Source: Pseudomonas sp. ok272
GTDB taxonomy: Bacteria > Pseudomonadota > Gammaproteobacteria > Pseudomonadales > Pseudomonadaceae
DNA length: 64,000 nucleotides
Direction: 5' to 3'
Assembly: GCF_900109995.1 (NCBI RefSeq)
Contig: NZ_FOCB01000014.1
Span: forward strand, 78,763-142,762
This document shows positions 57,257-64,000 of this stretch, piece by piece; positions within the stretch are counted from its first letter, which is position 1; each line of letters begins with the position of its first letter. Both the position numbers and the translations under genes were made by a program. Below the pieces are notes generated by a model, which saw only the letters and a program-made list of their open reading frames with translations, did not search any database and had not been told where the DNA came from.

Positions 57257-57346
57257 TGTGGAAAACCACTGATTTCCACCGGTGGATAATTTCATCCACA
57301 GCCGCAGAACTCCCGAACATTCGAGCCTTGACCCAAATTATCCACA
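57257..57346. other. Cluster of DnaA-box-like sites
   Basis: Four sites in 90 bp: a perfect TTATCCACA (57338-57346), and 8-of-9 matches at 57257-57265, 57281-57289 and about 57292-57300, in both orientations. This density suggests a replication-origin-like segment of a former mobile element; chance cannot be excluded. Confidence 0.45.
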
Positions 57347-57377
57347 GGCGTAGAAAAGATCGGGCAAAGCGCTGTCG

Positions 57378-58045
57378 TTGACAGCAACCCAGGTAGCCAG
57401 AACCTTTAAGGCTACGCCACACCGTGGTGGTTCTCCCAAAGTGCGATTAGCGTCCGGCGGCTCGCCCGGTCACAGCGATGTGATGGATGCCTACTTTTAC
57501 CAGTGTGCCCACTGCGGCAACTCATCCTCTTTCATAGCTGCCCTGCAGCAACCTATCCGCTTGGCCATTCCCGTGCGCCAATCTGCGCCCGTCTCTTTCT
57601 CCCGGAAAGAGACGGGCGCTCCTACCGCTGCTGCAGCCCAACTCGTACAAGGCTTTGCGGCATTTCCCCTCGTGACAATCGGCGTGACAAACACCGAAGT
57701 CACCAGCAACAGCGATGCAGATGATGGTGCCGCAGCCCAAGGAATTGACTGCACCTGACTGACAGTCAGGCATGCCCCGGTCATCGCATCACTGCTTTTA
57801 CCTGACTCAGGATCTCGCGGCGTTGGTTTCGTCAGCCGATGCAGCCCCCACCCGCCCACTTCCTCGGAAGTGTTCAGGAGGCCAGATCATGAGATGCCCA
57901 AGCTCCCGGTCGTAAGGAGCCGCCAGTCCCGCGTCAGAGGACAACCCTCACAGGCCGCAGGGGCCTTGAACCCTGATAACACTCAACATCCATGGCGGGA
58001 TGACGTGGGGATTGGCTTGAAAGGTTTGGCTTCGAGAGGAGTTTG
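57378..58045 (+). pseudogene. Possible interrupted gene ahead of the ICE-type recombinase
   Basis: From a TTG at 57378 a frame of 126 codons (DAYFYQCAHCGNSSSFIAAL with a CxxC pair) ends in TGA at 57756-57758, but the same frame then stays open for 95 more codons to 58045, four bases before the next gene. Either a stop has broken a longer gene or the frame is fortuitous in a conserved noncoding leader. No ribosome site is visible before the TTG. I cannot assign a function. Confidence 0.35.
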
Positions 58046-58048
58046 ATC

Positions 58049-59029
58049 ATGGCATTGGTGGGTAGACGGGATGGACGCAATTTTGGCTATGGACGGCAAC
58101 TGAGTTATGCCGGGCCACAGGCATTGAAAGATCTGTTTGGCGGTGGACATTACGGGACCGTCAAAGCACACAATGACCGCTGGCAGGCGTTTGTGCGTTG
58201 GTGTCGCTCGGAGGATGGCCCCGGGTTTAATGATGCACGACAGATTGATCGGCAGACCTTGCTAGACTACGCCGGGCATCTGCGTCAGCAAGTTGAACAA
58301 GGTGCCATCGGCATCGCCACTGCGCAAAACCGGTTATCCAGCGTGAACCGGACCATGGCCGCGCTTCGCGGTGATCAATATGTGAAAGTGCCGAGTCCGA
58401 GCAAGGCGCTGGGAATGCAGCGTACCTGTGTTCGTTGCTCGGTGCCGCAAGGCCAAGACCGCGAACACGTGAAGCGGATCGTCGACGTCCTCTGCGAACA
58501 GCAAATGCCGCGAGTCGCGGCCATCGCGAAGTTAGCGCGAGCCACCGGCATGCGTTTGCGCGAGGCCATTTTGGTCGACCTACCACGTCTAAAACGTGAG
58601 GCCGAGCACTACGGCAAGATCAACATCCAAGATGGCACCAAAGGGGGCCGCTCAGGTGCCTCGGCACCTCGCTGGATTACGGTAGATGAGCATATACGTG
58701 ACGCGCTGAGGTTTGCCGAACAGGTCTCGCCCGACGGTAGCCGCAACCTGCTTGCACCGGACGAACGCTACCGTGATTTCAGGCAGTGTGTCGTCCGCCC
58801 CGCCCGAGATATCCTCCATCAGCACAACCTCAAAGGCTTCCACGAATTGCGGGCGGCTTATGCGTGCGAACGCTATAAGCAAATCACCCAGCATCCCGCG
58901 CCCATCAACGGCGGCCGTTGCTATCAACTCGACCAACGCCTAGATCGGGAGGCCCGAGACCAAATCAGCTATGAGCTGGGGCACGGTCGTATCGACGTGA
59001 TATCGGCTTACATCGGTGGTCGAGCATGA
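58049..59029 (+). CDS. Integrase-domain protein (ICE-type tyrosine recombinase)
   Basis: A 326-residue protein with an AGGAG site before the ATG at 58049. The catalytic set of tyrosine recombinases is complete: Arg169 (ATGMRLREA), His265 and Arg268 (FHELR), His312 (ELGHGR) and Tyr321. It resembles the Integrase_1-type proteins carried by Pseudomonas integrative elements of the PFGI-1/pKLC102 kind. Its stop overlaps the next start (ATGA). Confidence 0.88.
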   Translation: MALVGRRDGRNFGYGRQLSYAGPQALKDLFGGGHYGTVKAHNDRWQAFVRWCRSEDGPGFNDARQIDRQTLLDYAGHLRQQVEQGAIGIATAQNRLSSVNRTMAALRGDQYVKVPSPSKALGMQRTCVRCSVPQGQDREHVKRIVDVLCEQQMPRVAAIAKLARATGMRLREAILVDLPRLKREAEHYGKINIQDGTKGGRSGASAPRWITVDEHIRDALRFAEQVSPDGSRNLLAPDERYRDFRQCVVRPARDILHQHNLKGFHELRAAYACERYKQITQHPAPINGGRCYQLDQRLDREARDQISYELGHGRIDVISAYIGGRA

Positions 59030-59322
59030 GCAAACCATTCGATATGGAGCTGTTCCTAGCAGGCGTCCTGACTGGGTCACATGCCACACGCCAACGCCAC
59101 CTCCGCCAGGCAAAGGCCACCCAAACAGCAATCGCTGAGCGTTGGCAACGCGATAATCCATGGACCTGGCAGCGAAAACATCTCGCATGGTTTCTAAACC
59201 ACCACATGAACCAGCGTGCTGAGTCGACGCGCTACTACTATCTGCTTACCGTGCATTTGCTCACTATTCGTTTAGGCAAGCCGTGGGAGTTCCAAGTGCT
59301 AGGCGAAGGTCAGCACCTATAG
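59026..59322 (+). CDS. Hypothetical protein coupled to the recombinase gene
   Basis: A 98-residue basic protein, rich in Arg, His, Trp and Tyr (NPWTWQRKHLAWFLNHHM, STRYYYLLTVHLLTIRLG), with a probable DNA-binding character. Overlaps the recombinase stop by 4 nt, so they are co-translated. The last residues may be altered by a junction, since sequence composition changes just after. The following 59323-59564 holds no gene. Confidence 0.65.
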   Translation: MSKPFDMELFLAGVLTGSHATRQRHLRQAKATQTAIAERWQRDNPWTWQRKHLAWFLNHHMNQRAESTRYYYLLTVHLLTIRLGKPWEFQVLGEGQHL

Positions 59323-59564
59323 CGACATCGAATTGACCACTCCACTCCACAAAAAAAGAGAGTGACTGGCAGAAAACCGCATTCAGTAAAAGGTGTAGAG
59401 GTGGACTGCCGGATGGCATTTTGCTAGCTTCGCCTAGCCCTATAGGCAGGACAGATAAGCAATCCAAGGCCACCTGTAGGCGATACCGCTTTCTTTAGAG
59501 CCTAGCTAAATAAGATGACATCAGTTTAGCTGCCTCCCATTTAAATTTATCACTATAAGCTCTA

Positions 59565-60899
59565 ATGAACATAAATAATTTCAGATTAAAAAACCTTCGA
59601 AACATATATGCCATTGGCCTTGCAGATGATCTCATTACAATTCACAGCCAGCAAACACGAGCTATATGTTTGGCTCGATTGCTGACAAATGAATTCAAGG
59701 ACAACCAATCTTCCAGAAAAAGTGTTTGTATCGTAGGGGGTGGAATCGCAGGATTAACATGTGCACTGGAGCTTTTGCAAAACGGGTGGCAAGACATAAC
59801 TATTCTAGAAAGAATGCCGGACTTGCTCGCCGTACAAAACGGATGTGATACCCGGTGGGTTCATCCTCATATCATTAATTGGCCAGATCCCGGCAGCGAA
59901 GAAGAAAAATCAAATAACGGCGTCTTGGACTGGACAGCATCTACGGCTTCAAACGTAACGTACGAAATCGAAAAGGAGTGGATGCACAAAATCAAAGAGC
60001 TGTTAGGTCGCTCTTCGAAAGGACGACCAGATAGGGTTCTTTCGCTCCACGTTGGTGTGACCTACATCCATGCACAAATAATTGGAGCAGAAGTTGAGAT
60101 TGAGTGGATTAGGGATTCCAGCGTCCGGCCGATGGGATTTAGAGGTTCAAAAATATGTGACAGCGAAAAGCGAAAATATGAACATGTGATTTTTGCTAGC
60201 GGATTTGGCATAGAACAGGAATCTAAACACTCCTACTGGCGTAACGAAGGTCATGGGCAGCTCCACATTGATGGATTGCAACGTGGATACATAGTTTCTG
60301 GCTTAGGCGATGGAGCTATCAGCGACCTACTTAGGTTGACGACCAAGCACTTTCGGCCGGATCGTATAATTCTGGAAATGCACCAATTACAAAACCTAAA
60401 AGAGCCTCTAAGCACTATCAAAGACAAATCCAAAGCTCGCGAAGTCGATTTAATTGGAGAGCTACTTTCCTCATCACTCAAAAGAAACCTAGAGGGCCGA
60501 GAATGGAGAGAGTTGATTGAAAATTTTGGCGCCCTTAAAAGAGAGGACACTAAAGTTTTTTTATATCACAATAGCTTCGATGGATTTTCCGCAGCGTTCA
60601 ATGGATCCCCCGCATCTTTCTTCAACAAATTGATGCTATTTATCCTATATCGAAACGGCGCCTTTCAATATGTCGATGCTTCGGTGACTAGTGACATTGA
60701 CAATTTTGCCAGTCGAAACAATATCCCTATGGATAATATCATCCTTAGACATGGCGTCGATAGAAGCGAAATTGTTCAACGTGTTCTACAACAGAACCCA
60801 GGTGAAATCTCATTTGAATTTCAACCTTATGAAAATTGCAAAAAATATGTTGATCAAACTAAGGATACAGAAAATGCGATTATGGTGGGTACTGACTGA
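59565..60899 (+). CDS. FAD/NAD-binding Rossmann protein of unknown family
   Basis: A 444-residue protein, visibly AT-richer than the core genome. A dinucleotide-binding motif VGGGIAGLTCALEL (57-70) with the acidic end of strand 2 at Glu82 (ILERM) marks an FAD-dependent oxidoreductase fold; a CDTRWVHPHIINWPDPGS segment and a later HVIFASGFGIEQ strand fit this. The first 50 residues are an unusual extension. No strong ribosome site. Neighbours are a recombinase pair and a retron, so it is island cargo; a defence role is conceivable but unsupported by motif. Confidence 0.75.
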   Translation: MNINNFRLKNLRNIYAIGLADDLITIHSQQTRAICLARLLTNEFKDNQSSRKSVCIVGGGIAGLTCALELLQNGWQDITILERMPDLLAVQNGCDTRWVHPHIINWPDPGSEEEKSNNGVLDWTASTASNVTYEIEKEWMHKIKELLGRSSKGRPDRVLSLHVGVTYIHAQIIGAEVEIEWIRDSSVRPMGFRGSKICDSEKRKYEHVIFASGFGIEQESKHSYWRNEGHGQLHIDGLQRGYIVSGLGDGAISDLLRLTTKHFRPDRIILEMHQLQNLKEPLSTIKDKSKAREVDLIGELLSSSLKRNLEGREWRELIENFGALKREDTKVFLYHNSFDGFSAAFNGSPASFFNKLMLFILYRNGAFQYVDASVTSDIDNFASRNNIPMDNIILRHGVDRSEIVQRVLQQNPGEISFEFQPYENCKKYVDQTKDTENAIMVGTD

Positions 60900-61065
60900 C
60901 GTTAAGCAGCCATTCAGCATACACCTTGAGGCACTACTTTAAACGCACGTAAAATCAAAGGCCCAGTTCAGACTTTCAGGATATGTTCATTTGGCTTGGA
61001 AAAAACCAGGCTAGGAACTTAAGTACTGAACTGCTCCAGCAGAATTTTTAAACAGAAGTCCAGAA

Positions 61066-61106
61066 AAAACCGTAAAGCCGCTTAAATCAAAGCCTTACGT
61101 TTTTTC
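61066..61106. terminator. Hairpin terminator after the FAD gene
   Basis: Stem CGTAAAGC / GCCTTACG (one G-T or mismatch) with A-run before and T-run after, so it could act in both directions. It separates the FAD gene from the retron. Confidence 0.6.
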
Positions 61107-61108
61107 GT

Positions 61109-61148
61109 CCGCCGACGTATATCGTGCTATAGCGATATTAATCGGTGG
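61109..61148. repeat. Nested inverted repeat upstream of the retron
   Basis: Outer arms CCGCCGA / TCGGTGG (61109-61115, 61142-61148) and inner arms ATATCG / CGATAT (61119-61124, 61133-61138). It lies about 100 nt before the msr start. Confidence 0.6.
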
Positions 61149-61207
61149 AGGGTCGCGGTAGGAATGGTGGCAGATGGGCAGTTATCGTTAAGGCAAAAAA
61201 TCAGGTC

Positions 61208-61238
61208 TTGACAGCCAAGCATGGCAATGTGCTAGCCT
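61208..61238 (+). promoter_or_regulatory. Promoter of the retron transcript
   Basis: TTGACA at 61208-61213 is a perfect -35. The -10 region (about 61231-61238, TGTGCTAGCCT) is weaker but has an extended-10-like TGTG. Initiation would fall at about 61244-61247, exactly the 5' end of the a1 repeat. Confidence 0.65.
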
Positions 61239-61245
61239 GTTTAAG

Positions 61246-61380
61246 GAGGCCTACAGGCAGATTTTTTGCCACGGTTCGTGGCATTTGAAACAATCGTTCG
61301 GGAGATTGCTCCTTCGCGACTCACAGTTTGACGCTAAGATGAATAATCCTGGCGGACGCATATGAGTGCCTGTAAGCCTC
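61246..61380 (+). ncRNA. Retron msr-msd RNA (Ec67/Eco2 type)
   Basis: Flanking complementary ends a1 GAGGCCTACAGGCA (61246-61259) and a2 TGCCTGTAAGCCTC (61367-61380) pair over 14 bp with one G-U. Inside, a GGCAGATTT box is followed by the msr hairpin TGCCACG-gtt-CGTGGCA (61267-61283) and a GGAG-attg-CTCC turn (61301-61312). Remembered Ec67 RNA has the same order: TAGGCAGATTT, a hairpin, a GGAGG/CCTCC turn, and an end GTGCCTGCATGCGT. The reverse-transcribed msd part is predicted at about 61300-61366, giving msDNA of about 65 nt. It ends 22 nt before the reverse transcriptase gene. Confidence 0.85.
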
Positions 61381-61402
61381 TTTATTTACTCAAGGAGGGG
61401 TT

Positions 61403-63154
61403 ATGTCGGACCTATACAAACTTCAAAAAGCTTCGACCCTACATGACCTTGCTGTAATCCTGAACTATGAACCAAAATTCCTAGCCTACTTAGTATATAA
61501 AAAAACCAACAAGTACTCACAATTTACTATTCCAAAAAGCAGCGGAGCACCTAGAAACATCTCCGCGCCGTGCGACGAATTAAAAGCACTGCAGCGAAAG
61601 GTAAAAATACTTCTAGACAGCTGCCTAGAAACAATAACGCTCCAAACACCTAACTTAGCAACACTTTCGCACGGATTCAGAAAAGATCACTCAATCATTA
61701 CGAATGCTGACAAGCACAGAAAAAAGCTTTACGTGTTCAATATTGACATAAAAGATTTCTTCGGCTCCATCCATGTTGGGCGGTTACGCGGGTTCTTCAT
61801 CACAAATAAAAATTTTTCCCTGCAGCCAAAAGTCGCCACTATCCTAGCTCAGATCATGTGTCATGAAGATGCTCTACCGCAAGGAAGCCCTACGTCTCCG
61901 GTAGCATCGAACCTTATCGGTCACTTGTTAGACATCAGAATGGTCTCGCTAGCGTCAAAAAACGGCTGCATATATTCAAGATACGCCGATGACATTACAT
62001 TCTCGACAAATAAAATTAAGTTCCCACAAGCGGTTGCCTACAAAATTGATGAAAGTCACGATTGGATCCCTGGCTCTGACTTGTTGAAAATAGTTAGCAA
62101 GAGCGGCTTCAGATTAAACCATGATAAAACACGCATGCAATACAGCCGAGCTCAACAAACCGTAACAGGTCTCATAGTAAACAATGTAACACATACCCCC
62201 GCAAATTTTCGCCGCACCGTTAGAGCCATGGCGCACAAGCTATTTCTGGATGGTGACTACTACATCCAGGAAAAACCAAAGCACTTAAAAAACGAGAAGA
62301 CCTCAATTCCTCGAGGCCAGTTGAAAAAACTTGAGGGGATGTTTAGCTACATCTACATGGTAGACAATTTCAACAGATCCAAGATCGTAAGCAATAGCAG
62401 TAAAAGACAAGAGGAATTCCCACTAAAATCCATAGAACGAATACATGGAGACTTCCTATTTTACAAAAATTTCTATGGTTCATCTGCTCCAACCATTATG
62501 TGCGAAGGCAAAACAGATAACGTATACTTAACTTGCGCCATAAAGTCACTTCACACCAAGTATCCCGAGCTTGCGTCGCCAAACAAAGACGGTAAAGCAA
62601 AGCTCAACCTACGCTTCATTAACTATTCCAACTTAACACATAGAGTTTTAGGGCTAAATGGCGGCAGCGCCGACATAGGTCTTTTCATTAGGAACTATGC
62701 AAGGCAATGTGGCAAATATAAAGCACATCCACCATTGTATCCGACCATCATAATCGTTGATAACGACAGTGGGTCAAAGCCTATATTCAGCGCCATCAAA
62801 GATGTCACAGGAAACACATATGCGATCCCAAAAGGGAAAGGAACCGTTTTAGATACGAGCAAGACATTATATAAGATAGCTCAAAATCTCTATGTTATCC
62901 TCACGCCTAGAATAGGCGGCAAAGACACCATGATGGAGAACTTTTTTCCTCTTACAACTTTAACAACACAACATAAGGGAAAAACTTTTGAGGTCGTAAG
63001 AAGCGGCCCACCAAGTACCACCTATAGCAAACACGTATTTGCACAAAATATCGTAAAAGCTAATCAGAAAAATATCGACTTCTCTGGCTTCGAACCTATC
63101 CTAGACTCAATCAAGCTGGCCTTAAAGGATTACCCAGCCATCAAAGCACCCTAA
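61403..63154 (+). CDS. Retron reverse transcriptase with C-terminal TOPRIM domain
   Basis: A 583-residue fusion, colinear by eye with the Ec67 (retron-Eco2) protein. The RT half (about 35-290) has catalytic Asp115 (NIDIKDFF), LPQGSPTSP (158-166) and YADD (194-197), plus the retron-specific NAxxH-type motif NADKH (101-105) and VTG (254-256). The C-terminal half carries TOPRIM signatures: Glu368 (CEGKTD) and the Asp453/Asp455 pair (VDNDSG). It has an AAGGAGGGG ribosome site. In this class the RT makes msDNA bound to the protein and the TOPRIM nuclease is the probable toxic effector against phage-infected cells. AT-rich codon use indicates transfer. Confidence 0.95.
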   Translation: MSDLYKLQKASTLHDLAVILNYEPKFLAYLVYKKTNKYSQFTIPKSSGAPRNISAPCDELKALQRKVKILLDSCLETITLQTPNLATLSHGFRKDHSIITNADKHRKKLYVFNIDIKDFFGSIHVGRLRGFFITNKNFSLQPKVATILAQIMCHEDALPQGSPTSPVASNLIGHLLDIRMVSLASKNGCIYSRYADDITFSTNKIKFPQAVAYKIDESHDWIPGSDLLKIVSKSGFRLNHDKTRMQYSRAQQTVTGLIVNNVTHTPANFRRTVRAMAHKLFLDGDYYIQEKPKHLKNEKTSIPRGQLKKLEGMFSYIYMVDNFNRSKIVSNSSKRQEEFPLKSIERIHGDFLFYKNFYGSSAPTIMCEGKTDNVYLTCAIKSLHTKYPELASPNKDGKAKLNLRFINYSNLTHRVLGLNGGSADIGLFIRNYARQCGKYKAHPPLYPTIIIVDNDSGSKPIFSAIKDVTGNTYAIPKGKGTVLDTSKTLYKIAQNLYVILTPRIGGKDTMMENFFPLTTLTTQHKGKTFEVVRSGPPSTTYSKHVFAQNIVKANQKNIDFSGFEPILDSIKLALKDYPAIKAP

Positions 63155-63295
63155 GTAACAAAAATATTCTTTAATACGATAAATTTCAACTTTAACCTTT
63201 CCCCCCTAGACATGCGACCGCAAGCTATTATTCAAGCACGCGGCACCGTGCACGTCCATTCAAGCCCAAGAAAACCGCCACCATCAATAATTAGT

Positions 63296-63319
63296 TTCAA
63301 GCCCCTAATGGGGCTTGAA
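63296..63319. terminator. Bidirectional terminator
   Basis: A perfect 10-bp stem TTCAAGCCCC / GGGGCTTGAA with a TAAT loop between the convergent retron RT and ImmA/IrrE genes. The rest of 63155-63295 shows no gene. Confidence 0.75.
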
Positions 63320-64000
63320 TTACTTGACGAGCCTTAATACTGCAGCAGGCTGAGAGCACGGAGTATCCCCCGAAGGCTTTGGCACAATTTCTGATAAAAA
63401 ATCTGACGTAACACCTAATTGTTCAGCTAAAGCACTATGATTTATACCGTGATATTCACGAAGAACCTTTAAAGCCGCAGGTATAGTTTCGGCTTGCTCC
63501 CTTTGACAAAAGGCGTCTTCTTTCTCCTCAATATTCTCGCCTTGATTTTTCAGGTAGATTACCGCACCTCGATACTGATAATCATCTATAACACCCAAGG
63601 ATTTAGCTCGGTAGAGAATCGCTGCCTTTGAAACTTGAAAATCCATCTTCATCTTGCTTATCCCAACCCAATCCAACCTACTACCTCGTCGGGGAAAAGC
63701 TTTTACAAAAGTTGTTCTTGGCAACAAAAAAGCAGACGCAAACCGGTTAGCTTCGGATTCGGTTTTCCTATCACCGGTTACTTGCCCTTCGTGTAAGACT
63801 AAATGACCTAATTCATGGGCAATATCGAAACGGAGTCTAAAGGGGCTCTGCTTTGCATCATTTCTGACTATTACTGGTCTTCGTGACACAATAGAAAGAG
63901 CATCTACTTCTGTTGAAGCATCTTGGAAAAATGCAATCACAGCACCTGCCCGCTCCACAACCCTAACCATGTGTGAAACAGGCCCAAGGCCAAGTCCCCA
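63320..64000 (-). CDS. ImmA/IrrE-family metallopeptidase with C-terminal helix-turn-helix, partial
   Basis: The minus-strand frame runs off the right edge without a stop (upstream of the Met at 63968-63970 it reads GLGLGPVSH), so the N-terminus is outside and may carry an XRE domain as usual for this family. The zinc motif HELGH is at residues 52-56 from that Met, with the third ligand in ESEANRFASAFLLP. A helix-turn-helix-like segment (HSALAEQLGVTSDFLSEIV) is near the C-terminus. Family members cleave repressors or act in toxin-antitoxin and phage-control units. AT-rich, island gene. Confidence 0.88.
   Translation of the reverse strand, partial: WGLGLGPVSHMVRVVERAGAVIAFFQDASTEVDALSIVSRRPVIVRNDAKQSPFRLRFDIAHELGHLVLHEGQVTGDRKTESEANRFASAFLLPRTTFVKAFPRRGSRLDWVGISKMKMDFQVSKAAILYRAKSLGVIDDYQYRGAVIYLKNQGENIEEKEDAFCQREQAETIPAALKVLREYHGINHSALAEQLGVTSDFLSEIVPKPSGDTPCSQPAAVLRLVK

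Noticed and set aside
57497..57859. Minus-strand frame opposite the interrupted frame
   Set aside because: No ribosome site or recognisable domain; neither strand is convincing, so only the plus-strand frame that leads into the recombinase is recorded.
59323..59420. Possible insertion-sequence end (AATTGACCACTCCACTCC)
   Set aside because: It faintly recalls IS21/IS66-type ends, but no matching second end, target duplication or transposase was seen.

Overview
The window is a chromosomal segment of a fluorescent-group Pseudomonas. The gene order hut cluster / fbp / typA / thiI / glnA / ntrBC / trmL / secB / gpmI / envC / ctpA / hisBHAF / asmA-mutY-yggX / tRNA-Phe matches, from memory, the order around PA5100-PA5155 in P. 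aeruginosa. Other genus signs are the high GC, the high-GC third codon positions and the many copies of a typical P. fluorescens REP palindrome built on GTGGGAGCGAGC. No sequence search was possible; assignments rest on motif and family recognition.

Region 1 (1-9,000) is the histidine-utilisation cluster: an NCS1 permease (cut by the left edge), hutU, hutD, hutC and the divergent hutF, with a HutC-type operator at each divergent control region and a sigma54 promoter for hutU whose start lies inside the operator. A four-helix-bundle chemoreceptor is inserted between hutU and hutD. Two outer-envelope lipoproteins follow.

Region 2 (9,000-22,200) holds a PctA-like amino-acid chemoreceptor, an fbp-DUF924 pair, a DUF2339-DUF3999 membrane pair, a YkgJ-type cysteine protein, typA and thiI.

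Region 3 (22,200-28,430) is the nitrogen-control region: sigma54-driven glnA, a 50-residue lipoprotein, ntrB and ntrC with an NtrC site in front, then a sigma54-driven small RNA matching NrsZ in position and structure (two repeated stem-loops with identical loops and compensating stem changes).

Region 4 (28,430-55,300) is core housekeeping: rhodanese-grxC-secB, gpmI, envC-ctpA-yibQ, hisB-hisH-(DUF2164)-hisA-hisF, an OFA-family carrier, asmA-mutY-yggX, tRNA-Phe, a tandem pair of paralogous small proteins, a GabP-like permease, a basic/polar amino-acid ABC importer (ATPase, binding protein, two permeases), a methyltransferase, an FkbM methyltransferase and tRNA-Thr.

Region 5 (55,300-64,000) is accessory DNA beside tRNA-Thr. 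It has a BRCT protein, the C-terminal remnant of a P4-type integrase, a large perfect inverted repeat, a cluster of DnaA-box-like sites, an ICE-type tyrosine recombinase with a coupled partner, and then visibly AT-richer genes: an unassigned FAD-binding protein, a complete retron (msr-msd RNA plus reverse transcriptase fused to a TOPRIM domain, Ec67/Eco2 type) and a convergent ImmA/IrrE metallopeptidase gene running off the right edge. The retron is the most notable system here and is probably an anti-phage element.
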